64,000 bases of DNA from Hermetia illucens. Taxonomy: Eukaryota > Arthropoda > Insecta > Diptera > Stratiomyidae. The translations under genes and the position numbers were made by a program. A model generated the notes under the pieces. The model was not told where the DNA came from. It saw only the letters and a program-made list of their open reading frames with translations, and ran no database searches. The stretch's first letter is position 1. Each line of letters starts with the position of its first letter. Where the stretch lies: positions 163,670,091-163,734,090 of the forward strand of contig NC_051849.1 in the NCBI RefSeq assembly GCF_905115235.1, written 5' to 3'. Below, in pieces: positions 21,892-34,293 of the stretch.

Positions 21892-23785
21892 AATAAAATA
21901 ATAATAGTAATAACTACGCCGTAGTCGGTCCCAAGCCCAGTTGTGAAAGGAGGAGGGATGGATGGCTTCAGTCTGAAACACTGTACGCCACCGCAGTGTC
22001 TCTCAGAGGGTAGGTGAGGAAAGTGCAGGAACTTTACAGTCTTGCAGATTACTCACTAAGGAAGCTATCCCCACATTTGGCAGCTTGGGATAAAATGCAC
22101 CACCAAAATTGAGAAGAAGAAGAAATTTGAGGTCCGGTACGGATAACCGGCGGGAGTCGTCTGACTTGGTGACTGGGAAACCGCTATTCGTGGGGCGGTT
22201 CGACACCTAGGCGCCACGACGACCAGGAGCATTGCTTTGCCTGCTGCAGCTGTTTCGCCACAATCTATGGCGACCACTTCAGCAGGTTCGCGTAGCCAGC
22301 GGATGAAGTGGACTGAAGAAATGAACTTCTTCATCATCCGCTTCTACTACGAAATAACGGCGTTGGCGGGTACAACATCTTACCGCTTTTTGTTGCACCA
22401 GAGACTCATCGAGCGTTTCCTGCAATTTGCGCACGTGACTGTGCAGCGAGTCGCAGACCAGTGCCGCTTTATTACTCGCAGTGACACAACCCTGGCCACC
22501 ATTAGAGAGCGTTTTCGACTTGAGGTCATCGGGAAAACTAGTGATCGAGAGTCGATGGGGGCAGAGGCGGTGACACCAACAACACCCCGCCGCACTGCAG
22601 GCAATAGTTTCAATACTCGCCGAAGCACCCTTCTCCACCGTCCAGCCGATGTTTCCGCTGAGGTTCGGGACGATGTTACCGAGAAGGAAGTTCGACGAGC
22701 CATAAACAGCTCGAAGAACTGGAGAGGCTCAGATCTGGATCGGGTGCAGAATTTCTGGTATAAGAAATTTACCAGCGTAAATTTACAGTTACGGTTGGGA
22801 AACAGTGTAAATCAGGTCAAGAGTCGACCAGAGGAATTTCACCCTTCCTCACTGCGGGGATTACTTACCTTATGCCGAAGAAGGAGATGGTGCAGGACCC
22901 TGCAGACACAAGACCGATTACTTGCTTACCAACCCTCTACAAATTCATAACGCAGAGCAGAAGGGCTGCCGAGTTGGTTCAAGGGGATGCAATGAGCAAC
23001 CCATTATCGACTCGTTAGTTGTAGGACAAGCAACTAAAGGGCAAAGAAACCTCTTCAGTTGCTATATCGATTATGCCAAGGCTTTTGATATCGTCCCGCA
23101 TACCTAGCTAATCGATATCCTACATCTGTATCGCATTGATCCGAAACTAATAAAGTTTTTGGCGACAGTCATGGAAGGGTAGCATACCACGTTATCACAT
23201 CTGAGGGTGCTAATATCTCAGAGCCCATCCGTATACGGAGGGGCATCTTCCAAGGGAATTCGTTGAGTCCCCTTTGGTTTTGTATGGCACCGAACCCCCT
23301 TTCATGGCTACTGAATGAAGCTAGAGGGCATGGTTTTACAATAAAGTATGGCCTACGTGCTAAGTGCGAACTGACACACTTGATGTACTTAGATGACATC
23401 AAGTTGCATGCTGGTAATGACGACTCTCTTAGAAGTCTATTGCGGATAATAGCCATGTTCAGCCGTGATATTCGGATGGAGTTTGGATTAGACAAAAGTC
23501 GAATCAAAGCAATCCGCAAAGGTCATCACGAGCTGCATGCCGGACATAGCATTGGTGACAAGCCTGACGTACTGTTAGTTGACAAGACTACTGTTAATAG
23601 CAGCATTGAATGGAAATACATGGAGAAGAATGTAAACTATTAGCCACTGACTCGGGAAATCAACGAAATTTGGCATCTCGAACGGGTGGTTGTAGTTCGC
23701 ATAATATTGTCAACTATAGGTATTGTACCTAAATCCCTCACGACTTCCCTTGATGTCCTGGGACTTTCGCACAGTCTGGTTCCAT
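21892..23785 (+). mobile_element. R4/Dong-like LINE, copy 1
   Basis: Preceded by a TAA-rich tract (21892-21913). The main open frame, 22237-22950, has an N-terminal block MKWTEEMNFFIIRFYYEI, then QRVADQCRFITRS and TEKEVRRAINSSKNWRGSD. RT blocks follow in shifting frames: EQKGCRVGSRGCNEQPIIDS near 22960, CYIDYAKAFDIVPHT near 23060, and a catalytic YLDDIKLHAG near 23385-23415 (YLDD box). The C-terminus reads VDKTTVNSSIEWKYM and then VVVRIILSTIGIVPKSLT near 23690. This arrangement fits the R4/Dong branch of the R2 superfamily. The copy is internally shortened and frame-broken. Clade assignment is by motif only. Confidence 0.75.
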
Positions 23786-25740
23786 TATTGCACCTGACTA
23801 TGCAGTGGAGCGCAAGCCAGTACCACTTCGTTACCCGCAGCAACACAATCCCGGCCGTTGCATTAACAACACCACGCCGCACTGTAGGAAACAGTTTTAT
23901 TATTCGCCGAAGCACCCTCGTTCACCGTCCGACTGTAGTCCCCGCTGAGGTTTGGGACGAATTCCAAAAAGTGTGCATAAAACTCTTGGAAATGGATCCT
24001 TTGCATAAACCAGGTATTCCAGGCTCGATGCATTCCCAGCAACTCCGAGAATTCTATCTCAACTTAATAATGATATTGTCGCTGCGGCAACGGCAATCAC
24101 TTGTGTATTGTGGTGCAGTTGCGAATTTCAGATTGCACGGTCAGAAGGTTAGCTTTTGCGTTATTTGTTTGAATAACTGCTAGGCTGATTCAAATCACCA
24201 CTGGTAATGCCAGCAGGCGAGTGGAAAATAAAAGGCAATAAAAATTACAGCAACTATACCATCTCCAGTGAGATACCCGTAGTGGAATTTGAGCACTCAC
24301 TAAAACAGAAATTTCCTGTCGTATGCTGTCGTTTACGACGGTATGGCCAAAGTTACTTTAGACGTGTAAATATTGCAACATACGCGAGGAATCAGCGGAG
24401 CCTTTTCAGATTACTCAATTAATCCTAACAGAGCTCCTAGACAATACAGTTTTCGGTAACAGAAGCGAAATAATATTGAGGTGGACCTTGGGGGTTACCC
24501 GTCCAGCATGTTGAGCATGCTGAGTAGATCACCGCCGACGGCACCCACCATGCCACTAGGTTCAATAAGCCATAAACAGCTCGAAGAACTGGAGAGCTCT
24601 GGTCTGGTACAGAAGGTTAACTTGTATACACGGTTGACTGGCACGTAGTAGAAACTAGGTCATTAGTTGCCCTGAGAAATTTTGCACCTCTCCTCACTGC
24701 GGGATTACCTTCCCTATCCCTGAGAAGAATACGAGGAGGGGCATCTTACAGGGGATTCATTGAGTCTCCTTTGGTTTGCATGGCACTTGACCTCTTGGCT
24801 ACTGAATGATGCATGGTTTTGCAATAAAGTGTGGCCTACGTGATAAGTGCGAAGTGACACACTTGGTGTACTTAGATGATATCAAGTTGTATGCTGGCAC
24901 TGACTACCAACTTAGAAGTCAGTTGCGAATAGTATACATGTTCGGGCGTGATATTCGGCTGGAATTTGTATTAAACAAGTGTCGAATCCAAGCCATTCAC
25001 AAAAGTCATAACGAGCCGCATGTCGGAAATAGCATTGGTGATCTCCACATCCAAGTTATAATCGAGACCAACTTCTACAAGTAGCTAGGATTGCTGAAAA
25101 GAACACATGCTCAAGTAAGTAATCTGAAGGATGCTCTGCTGTCCGAATTCGTGCGACGTAGTTGTGGTGCTGCATGAGGAAGAATAAAATAAGCGCGTTG
25201 AATGGATCGCTATCCCTTCACTGGCTTTTGCATTCGGACGAAATCAGATCTAGAAAATGTCCAGCGGCGTCGTTGGACCATCTCATTTCTGTATGCACTG
25301 TATGCAATATACGAATAGGTACAATGCTGTATGTAAAGTGATTCACCAAAACCTTGCATACAAGCATGGGCTAATCACGGGAACATGCCCAGTTTACCGA
25401 TATGAGCCACAGGCAATACTTGATAGTTCTGCTTACAGTGTGTATTGGGAACGGCAAGTTCTAACTGATCGTCACATATTACATAACAAGCCTGGCATGC
25501 TGTTTGTTGACAAGATGGGTCGCTCCGCATACATTATTGATATTGCTATCTCCCATAATAGCAACATTGAATGGAAATACATAGGGAAGGAGGTGAACTA
25601 TGAGCCAAAGAAACTTGTCATCTCGAAAAATTGGTTGTGGTTCCCATAATATTGGGAACTACAGTTATTATAACCAAATCCCTCACGGCTTCCTTTGATG
25701 TCCTGGGACTTTCACATAGTTCAAAACCAAGCAAAAGTAC
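23786..25740 (+). mobile_element. R4/Dong-like LINE, copy 2, in tandem with copy 1
   Basis: Starts again with the N-terminal block right after the C-terminal block of copy 1 (QYHFVTRSNTIPA, TTPRRTVGNSF), in the same orientation. Later blocks are LKQKFPVVCCRLRRYGQSY near 24270-24350, an RT block with YLDDIKLYAGT near 24865-24900, and the C-terminus DKMGRSAYIIDIAISHNSNI, then EWKYIGKEVNYEPKKLV near 25510-25620. The 3' segment near 25640-25710 repeats the end of copy 1. It is older and more decayed than copy 1 in the RT core. Confidence 0.72.
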
Positions 25741-26342
25741 ACCATTCTGTATACGTGCTAATTACGTGTTCGGACCGAGCGGGAAGGTTTTTAAAAAACA
25801 CAAGATTTATTATACACTATAAAACTTTATTTGACACACTAAATTCAACCACACGTAACTCATCCAAATGGATTTTAGAGACTGGTCACCGGAGGTTACG
25901 TTGCACCTATATTTATTATAAATAATTTGCTGATCTTGCGTCTGGACTTTGGAATGAACTATTTGCTGATGTGCATTTTGCATTTCCCACGTTTTCCAGA
26001 AATTGTCTAATGTTGCACATTGCGGTTTCATATTCTATTGGGTCAGATGCAGACGGATACGTAACTTGCTCGATGTTGCGAAGAGTTCTCGACGGATTCT
26101 CTCACACGCCTACCACCGACCACCATCACCAGCGACCCTTTATCTTTTAAGTAGGTAGGGTCGTCCGAGCTAAAATGCCTGTCACTTACTGCTAGTATTA
26201 AGTAAACTCCGGCATCTGCCGAGATTGGGCCAACTTGTAAGCAAATAATAACCCCGAAATGCTTGAAGCTTAGCAGCAGCTGCCGAGATGCTGACAACTC
26301 GGAAATAATGACAGCATCAAGTGAGTAGTATCGAGAAGAGTG
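25741..26342. other. Unassigned sequence
   Basis: No recognisable feature. A minus-strand open frame at 26043-26297 has no family signature. Confidence 0.4.
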
Positions 26343-26720
26343 TCACCGCGACCCAAAGAATATTTTACGATTTCTAAAAGATAAGATTTTTGTCTGGTAT
26401 TTGTAGCCTAGCCTAAAATTGATTGATAAAATGTATACAAGACATTGAAAACTAAAAATTGTAGTTTTTAGGAAGCTATCCTTGTCTATCAATTTTACGA
26501 TGTTTCCTACTTTTAAGCGTTTTGGCAGGGCATCTGTAATTAAGTATTTTCCCAGGTGCATTAACCAACTTTGCACAAAAGCTGGACATTGCCCCAGAAT
26601 ATGTGTGGAGTTTTCACCGCTCCCAGCACAGAATCTGCAGATCGTGTCCGCAAATATCCATAGCTTCCTCAGATGATAATTTAGCCTGTGGTAACCTGCG
26701 AGTAACCTTCTTATTACTCT
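26343..26720 (-). mobile_element. LINE C-terminal zinc-knuckle fragment (LOA/I-like)
   Basis: Minus-strand frames near 26580-26700 read RLNYHLRKLWIFADTICRFC, then GSGENSTHILGQCPAFVQSW. This C-x2-C...H...C motif after an RNase H domain is the C-terminus of I/LOA-type LINEs; compare LNYHMEKIGVEVSAVCSQC in the element at 1-2254. No RNase H core can be read beside it. The sequence 26721-27039 is unassigned. Confidence 0.6.
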
Positions 26721-27039
26721 AAGTTTCTTCCCTTACGTTTTAGAAAAGGATGATACCTTTCTTACTGACCAACGACGCGCGACGGATAAATCATTCTCAT
26801 CTAAAAACACCATGAAAAGCATGCCCTATTCTACGTTGCTTTACTACTTCTAGAGAGCGCGTTTAGTCGTGTTCTACATAAACTTAGCTGGTATACTTTA
26901 TGGTAATACCTAATATCATGCACGTGGTTAAATTTCTCTTCTCGATATAGGGTTGCATCCATCGTGGAAAAATTACGAGATAGGCCTCCTCGATGGTATA
27001 TAATTCAAGCAGACGAGAAATCATTTGCGAAAATTGGTG

Positions 27040-28800
27040 GGAGCATAGAAGACGTCTATCATCACTCCCCTATTTGATGGCGGGCTTAAAAGTGATGATA
27101 TGATTCTCAATTTGAATACAGGCTTAATATCTTTTCCAGCGCTTGGTGATCAGAATCGCTTCCTGTTTGTTCCTCCGCAATCGTCAGATCAGAACTCTCT
27201 AGCCAACCCTTAAAAGCACTGTTTGCTTCGTATAAGTAAAAGTCAGCATCTCTCTGTGAACAAAACCAGCACATTATCGTCGACACAAGCCACCCCCGTA
27301 CTTCTGAGGCCAGTCATCGGTGTCATACCAGAGCCTCTGCTCTTGCAAATAGTTGACGAAAGCTGCGAGATAGGCAGGAATATCAATCTTCGCCAGCGAT
27401 TCCCGTATTAGGTTCCAGTTGGTCCAATCGAAAGCATATCTCACGTCCAGGGTCCCACTATGCAATAGTCGCTGGTACTATCCTTTCCGCGAATTGCATA
27501 TATAGGCAACCCATCAACCAATTTGATAGTATCAATAATTGGACTTTACGGAATCCATCCTGACGATATAAGAGGGCTACTTGATTCTCAAGAAGCGGGA
27601 ATAACCTATCGTAGATAACACGCTTTACCATTTTCATCACAGTATACCAAATACATATAGGTCTGTTGTTGGTTGGATGCATCGGTCGGATTTATGACAG
27701 TAGTCGGCAAGGTCCTCCAACTTGAATTGTTCCTTCAATGCGGTGCAAATTTCACCTTTCGATGCCACTTCGTCGAGATGCTGTACTATATATAGATTTT
27801 ATGTTTTTAGGAATCTTCTGTGGCATCCTTCTCTAGTAAGTTCTTAATTTGGTTGCACAAGCCATCTGTTTTGCCTGACTGGACTTTTTCAGCTCAAACA
27901 TGGCGTCACTCTTCTGGATTTTGTTGATGTTTCGACCTACATCTTTTAGTTTGGGATCTTTTCCAATATCTCCGTCTAGGATAGATTGCGCTTTCTGCAG
28001 ATCACAATTGCCTCAGGGTGAATTCTTTCCTTTGCTTCCTTCTTTGCCTTTTTGTAATTTGTGATCTTGGTTCATAAACGATTTTCGTTCTCCTTGGATT
28101 TCGCTTCGATTGCTAGAGCTCGCTTTTTCCCTTCCGCACTTTTAATTCCATTTTCAGCGCTGATAGTATTCCTTTTTTTCCTTTTAGGTAGCCGCTGATT
28201 TCCTATAGGATCCACATCTTTTCCCTGTACTCTCTAGTTTGGTAGCAGGTTCATGACATTTGGTCGCTTGTCACACTGTTGGCGCAATAGATTTCGGTTG
28301 GTCTTTGAAATTTCCTTCTTTTTTCTGTTATATGTAGAAGACCCTAATAGCCTTTACCATAGCTTTTATAGTTTGGTCCACGTTCCGCTTGTCCTTCACA
28401 AACTCAGCCAGCTCAATTATTTTCGCTCTAAAATGGATAAAGGATAATCCCTCCGGATGAGAGCGTTTGCTTTCATGAATAACGACGGACTGTCTTTATA
28501 TAGTCCTTCACCTGAGCCATTCATTGGCTTCACCTTTTACGATCTTTGGCATTAATGGAAATCTAATAGTGGACAAGCTTTTCTTAAATGTCTTTCACTT
28601 GATCCTGGAGTGGCTACTGCTGCCGTTCCGCTTGAACAAATGCGGGGCTGTTATTCCCGTTTTTGTCGTCCAGTGGTCTGCCTTTAACTCTTCTTTCTTT
28701 GGGTTTTTACTCATGTTATCGGTAGAGTGGTATTTCACTCGAGAAACCTCCGCCTTCAAATCTTAAACACTTGTAGCGTTAGATGCCACGGGATCAGGTT
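27040..28800 (-). mobile_element. R1-like LINE, decayed, with gag-like ORF1 remnant
   Basis: On the minus strand, from right to left, 27700-28500 gives scattered ORF1 blocks (IELAEFVKDKRNVDQTIKAM, LDEVASKGEICTALKEQFKL) typical of R1-type gag-like proteins. Next come RT blocks at 27458-27682 and 27274-27465 (WNLIRESLAKIDIPAYLAAF) and a thumb remnant near 27060-27240. The RT part matches the copy at 48425-50050 closely (WNPIRESLPKIGIPAYLAAI), so they belong to one family. Most of the palm is missing. Assignment to R1 is by motif. Confidence 0.68.
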
Positions 28801-29832
28801 GCCTTTAGTTAGTTCACCCACTACACAACTTTGTATAGTATATATAAATAAGAAACTTCTAGAGTATCCTTTGCGAAACTCGAACTCAATTCCCACTGTA
28901 TGATTTCGAAGACATATCCATATTATAGCACACTACACTTTGGTTCGTTATACACCTCTTCCAATTATGAAATAATTTTAAACATTGAATTCTCTCTATA
29001 TAATTTCCTTTTTAAATAAAGAAATAAATAGGTAAATAAAATGTAGATACCTCTTAATTACGTGATGATTGCGCAGCCGAATAAAACATATTTTAAACCA
29101 GAAATGTTTGAAGGTTTCATTCAGTTGCAACGTCTTTATAACCTATATAGATCTGTCGACTTGAAAATTGAAGACAGACACGGTTCAGATATGAAAGTGT
29201 AACCACGGTGATTTAGACCAGTAGAGTTTAAACAAGTAGTACAAGCCATATTCAAGTTGACATAAGGAAAGATTTGCAAAGGGAATGTCTACTAAGAAGG
29301 AGGGCTCTAGTTCCTTATCTAGAATCGGGAGGAAACTTCTTAACAGTTTTCTTAAATCAGGATTGGTAGGGTAATATTATAGATAAAATACGACTGCAGC
29401 CAAACCTTACAAAGCATTACAGGTGTTCAGAATATGAGCACGTTTACAACCTGACAGGGATCTGACAAGAGAACTGTATTCCGTAGATGCATGCGAAGAT
29501 GAAAAAGGCTGTTTTCCCTGCACCGATCGTAGTAGGTTAGTGTGAGCCTTGCACATATTTGGGGTTCGTGATGGTATCCGGCTTTTAAAGCGGACCTGGA
29601 AAGGGCTAGGACGCAATTAACATGATCCGCGTCGTATAAATCAGCATAGAACATACCGAGGTAAAGGCCGACGACAAAAGTACCAGCACAAAGACCCAGT
29701 TACATGATAGCTCGACTTTTCAGATGGCGCTGAACTCTGGTTTTGGAACGGCATCCGACTACAGGCTCGAGTACAAACCCGAACGATGGCTTTACCTTGA
29801 GTCAGTGCTTAGATTAATGTTTTTCAGGGTTC
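28801..29832. other. Unassigned sequence
   Basis: AT-rich stretch. Minus-strand open frames at 29407-29654 overlap each other and match nothing I know. Confidence 0.4.
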
Positions 29833-29851
29833 ATCTAGCAATAATTTATTA

Positions 29852-32163
29852 AATTCCGCCATGCTATTATATTAACATAGTATGCTGACTCCAAGCCCAG
29901 GTAAAGAAGGAGGATTTGAGGCAACGTACTTGTACTATCCTTAGTAAATCAAAAATAAAATGGTGAGATCAGGGAAAGAGAGATGGGCAAGGGTTCTTGA
30001 TGCATGGACGGCGTCAGGACGTAAGTAAGTTAGTCCGAGAAAAAGCAAAACAAATACGTGTCTGCACACTAAATGTTAGCACCCTAACTGGAAAGACCGA
30101 GCAACTCGCAAGAGCTCTTCGGAAAAGGCGCATTGATATCTCTGCTTTGCAAGAAACCCGATGGTCTGGTGCCAGAAGCTACGACATAAAACGCGAACAT
30201 GAACGTATCTCGATGAAAAGACTTGTCGCGTGCCTGATTACGACTATATAATCATTGCCGCCATCGTGGCGACCTTAATGGTCATGTGGGTGAAAAGGCA
30301 AACGGTAACAGGTATCATGGAGGCAAGAGGTTTGGAGCGCGCAATAAGGGTGGCAAGCGTGTAATCGAATTTGCGGACACCCATGACCTTGTACTTATCA
30401 ATATATGGGTCCTCAAACGATTGTCTCATCTTCCTACATTTTATAGTGGAAATAGTAAAACGCAAATATGTAGATTATATACTCATAAGACGCCGACATT
30501 TACCACCGTCCTTGATTGCAAAGCTGTTCCCCATGAGACCACCGCACCTCAACATCGGCGGTTGATTGCCGTCATGCGAATTAAGCCACCGATGAAACAG
30601 TATGCAAAATGTACTGGCCCGCCGCACATTAAGAAATGGTGGCGATTTCGTGAGAAGAAAGCAGAAATGATTTCGCTTACCCCGCGACTGACAACCATTA
30701 CGAATATGGAAGAATCGTGGAACCAAATGAAATCCACGATCCACAAAGCGGCCTCTGTAACCCTCGGGGTCACCAAGCCAGATAAGCGGCACATTAATTA
30801 AGATATTTGACTTTGGAATGACGATGTTGAAATAAAGGCCCGTGGAAAAAACGCTTCCAGCGATGGCCAGAGAGATTGACATGTATCGACTTGCCAAAAA
30901 CCCAAACTAACGCACACAGGAAATCGAACGCTTCTGTTGCATTAATGATAAGATCGAGAAGATTTCAACTGAGGAATTTGTTCATCCTCCACTTCCAGCG
31001 CAACTGAAGTCGAGGAAGCAATAAAACGAATGAAATCGGGAAAAGCCGTAGGATTTGACGACATCGCATCTGAGCTCTGGAAAGCGAAGAGTTGGTACCC
31101 AACACTGCGGCTCAGTGAATTCATTAATCGGGGTATTCAGGAAGGTAGAACACCATTTGATGGGTAAGAAAGTACCACAGTTCCAATATGGAATATGCCA
31201 TACCTTGAAAATTTTTGAACACATTCATGACAACCGTATTCGCAAAATCATTGAAATAACCGTGAATCAGGCTGGATTTGTCAAGAACTGCGAAACTACT
31301 GACGCAATACACTCAACGAGAAACACCGTTAAAAGCATCGCTCTCTTTACATTGCATTTCTGGATCTGGAGAAAACATTTGACCTTGTGCCACACGAACT
31401 CATCTAGTATGTTCTGCGACAACACTTAGTGCCTGAAGAACTCATGCGCTAGCTCCAACTGCTCTACCATGTTCCGAAAAGTAAAGTTTGAAGTGTGGCG
31501 GGTGTATCAAAACCACTTCCTGTCTCTGTTGGTGTTCATCAAGGAAGCGCTCTCTCACCACTCCTCTTTGTTCTTGTTATTGACACCGTCACACGGACAT
31601 CAAACGTCTAGCGCAATATACACTGCTTTATGCAGATGATGTTTTCCTAGCATCTAATAGCAAACATGATATTGAGCAACTTGTCCAAAAATGATCGCCT
31701 TATGCAACACGGTCTCAGATTGAATCTGAATAAAAGTGAGTTTTTGACGACCGATCCCCACGAAACGGGCACAATCACTGTTAGCGGCAGTCACCTGCCC
31801 ATAAGTGAACGATTTAAATATCTCGGGCCAAGGTTATCAGCCAATGGAGAACTGTGTTATGAAATTTTTTCACGCATGAACGCAACGATCGTGGAAAAAC
31901 TGCGAGAGAAGCGTCTTTGAGGGAATGGTCACATAATTCGCGCTAACGAGAATTCACTTCCCAAGATTGGTCTGAACATCGAGGTCGATGGTATGCAACC
32001 AAAAGGCCGGCCAAAACAACGGTGGCTTGATACGCTAGATGGAGATTTAAAAGCCTCGAAATTGCACCCAGATCAGGCATTCGATAGAGCCTAATGGCAA
32101 AACCGATCACGACAAGCCGTCCCCGCTTGTGCACAGGACAAAGGCTGAAGAAAAAGAAAAAAG
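29852..32163 (+). mobile_element. RTE-A LINE, copy 2, with perfect 19-bp target-site duplication
   Basis: Flanked by ATCTAGCAATAATTTATTA at 29833-29851 and 32164-32182, identical over 19 bp. The inserted sequence starts like copy 1 (AATTCCGCCATGCTATTA). Blocks in order are endonuclease N-terminus near 30045-30190 (RVCTLNVSTLTGKTEQLARA, ISALQETRWSGA), then GDLNGHVGEKANGNRYHGG near 30265, then TFYSGNSKTQI and ESWNQMKSTIHKAASVTLGV near 30715. RT remnants follow, with LYADDVFLAS at 31625-31654 and RLNLNKSEFLTTDPH near 31720. The C-terminus is GRPKQRWLDTLDGDLKASKL near 32010. Many frame breaks and a roughly 200-bp endonuclease deletion make it non-coding. The 3' tail is purine-rich (AAAGGCTGAAGAAAAAGAAA). 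Confidence 0.88.
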
Positions 32164-32182
32164 ATCTAGCAATAATTTATTA

Positions 32183-32609
32183 GTTAAGAATAATATGTTG
32201 CTATATGGCAATCAATACCGGTTTCTCGGTATTTCGTTCGTACTGAAAAGCCAAATATTTATCATTGCTTCGAGCAAGGATTACGAATTTCAAAAAATGT
32301 CAATCATTGCAAATGCATCAAATAAGGTATCTTTCATTACAATGGTACAAGCAAAAAGATTTTAAATGCGACACCATAGATAGCGATCTTTTCTTTCAAA
32401 GTACTATTGATGAACAAAGTAAAGGAGAACACGGAAGGTTATCATCGACTTCGGACCCTTAGCTCCTATGTAATACGACGCCAATCAAGGTGTCAAAATA
32501 AAGATTCAATATATGTTCTTTGATGCATTTTACTATTTCGTTATCATAATTCAAAATCAGTGTCAATACATACAAAATAATTTAAATAAATTAACTACTC
32601 CCAAATAAT
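32183..32609. other. Spacer downstream of the 33-kb cuticle gene
   Basis: AT-rich sequence that includes the 3' untranslated region of the minus-strand gene. No canonical AATAAA is seen on the minus strand close to the stop codon. Confidence 0.4.
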
Positions 32610-33469
32610 TTAGTAAACAGTTCCTGGAGCTGGTTGCAAGTTAATAGAAGCAGCAGAGTGAGCGTGTCCTGCCAATGGAGCAATATGAGCGGCTCCACGA
32701 GTTTGAGCTACATAACTTCCTTCAACAGATGGTAAGACTGCAGCATGGGGAACTACGGCAGGGTGAGTAGCAATTGAGGAATATGCTACAGCTGGAGTGT
32801 ATGCAGGAGCAATAATTGGAGTATGAACTGGAGCAACGGCTGGAGTATAAACTGGAGCTACAGCAGGAACGACAGGAGCAGCCCATCCATGGATGGTACC
32901 TGGAGCAGCGTCATCATTGATTGAAGCGACCGATTTGGCGTGACCTGCAAGTGGAGCTACATGAACCGCACCTTGGGTTTTGGCAACATATTCTCCCTCA
33001 GCTTGAACAACAGGAGCAATAACTGGAGTATGAGCTACAGCTGGGGTATATGCTGGGACAACAGCTGGGGCGATCCATTGACCAGCAGTGCCAGGAGCAG
33101 CACGATCGTTATCAGCAATCACCGATTTGGCATGTCCTGCAAGAGGAGCGACATGAACCGCTCCTTGAGTTTTGGCAACATATTCTCCTTGGAGCTCATG
33201 GGCGGAAACAGTACCAGGAGCAGATTCAAGATTGATGGCAGCAGCGGAGTTTGCATGTCCAGACAATGGCGCTACGTGAACGGCACCTTGGGTTTTGGCA
33301 ACATAGCTACCTTCGACTGGAACGGCGGGAACAGCCCATGGCAAGGCATGTGATTGAATACCAGCGGCTAGGCCCAACACGACTACGACAACGGCGAACT
33401 AATTGAAAAGATGACACGTTTTTAGAGTTTCTTATTTATAAGGGGTTCGAATGGAAAACTCACCTTCAT
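32610..33469 (-). CDS. Four-module Acp1-like cuticle protein (264 aa)
   Basis: Coding exons are 33464-33469 (ATG AAG) and 32610-33398, with a 65-bp GT-AG phase-0 intron at 33399-33463. After a signal peptide (MKFAVVVVVLGLAAGIQS) the protein carries four 35-residue copies of the family module at residues 31-65, 72-106, 136-170 and 228-262. Each has the pattern (E/G)xYVAxTxGAxHxAPLxGH, then S and APGT. Modules 1-2 are separated by six residues. Modules 2-3 and 3-4 are separated by Ala/Val/Pro/Tyr/His-rich linkers with repeated YTPAVA and HTP units, as in other low-complexity cuticle proteins. The other family members here have one module or none. It has a TATA box at 33537-33546 and is likely a secreted cuticle structural protein; tandem modules might allow multivalent interactions, which is an inference. 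Confidence 0.9.
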
Positions 33470-33536
33470 GTTGCTTGAGTTAGTAAATTACTCCACGACT
33501 GTGATGTGAATGATAATTACTGAAACGTGGAGTACG

Positions 33537-33546
33537 TTTTTATATC
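33537..33546 (-). promoter_or_regulatory. TATA box of the 33-kb cuticle gene
   Basis: GATATAAAAA on the minus strand, about 70 bp upstream of the start codon. A TCAGT initiator-like pentamer follows at 33519-33523. Confidence 0.72.
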
Positions 33547-34276
33547 AAAATTAGCGGCGCAAAAATTTGGGAGTACCGGCTCCTAACCTTCATTCACGAA
33601 ATATGCATTATTTGTCGAGAGGCTTTCAATTCGCAATGCTTGCAATTTTTTAATCATAATTTAACATGTTTCGGTGCAAGTTCAAGAGAATATGTGCGTC
33701 TACATATCTAATCAACTGATTGATCAGAACCCGTTTTCCGTGCTTAAGTCATGCGTGCTCACAATTTTGAGGTGCGCGTTCACGTACGTAATAATGTGTA
33801 CCCAAACAGCTTGTTTGGAGTCAATCAAATGCGGCGCAACGGCCTTGTTAGGAATTTGAAACTTGTTAGTCATAGTTTGCAACATATTGCACCCAACTCG
33901 TTATTATGTATGCTGATAACACTTTTGCAATTTTGCAGACATTGACCTTACCACCCGCCAGCAGCTTTGAGTGAAGTTATTTTACGGTGTGTACATATTC
34001 AAATAGTTAATAGTGATTGATTGAGCGGAAGTTTTTTAGAAATAGATTGTTAAAATTAGGCAATTATATTGAATTCATTCAAATATAAGGATTACATTTA
34101 ACATCCTGGAAGGTTTTTCCTATAAGAAGTAAATCATGCGATTAAGGGCAATGTAAGGTTTTTAACCATTTACATAAAAAATATTTCAAACGTCTTTAAT
34201 ATCCCCTAAACCTTGAAGCGAATGCTGTTCATCCGAACATTGATGTCTTGAGTACCAATTTAATGTTTTCAACACA
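33547..34276. other. Upstream region of the 33-kb gene, nothing recognised
   Basis: AT-rich intergenic DNA without a readable gene or repeat. It probably includes regulatory sequence for the minus-strand cuticle gene. Confidence 0.4.
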
Positions 34277-34293
34277 CTTATCATTACGTCTCT

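Noticed and set aside
22279-22703. Long minus-strand open frames (119 and 107 codons)
   Set aside because: They are antisense to the R4/Dong-like N-terminal frame, which has recognisable motifs.
32940-33353. A 137-codon plus-strand open frame
   Set aside because: It is the antisense of the four-module cuticle gene; its repeats mirror the real modules.
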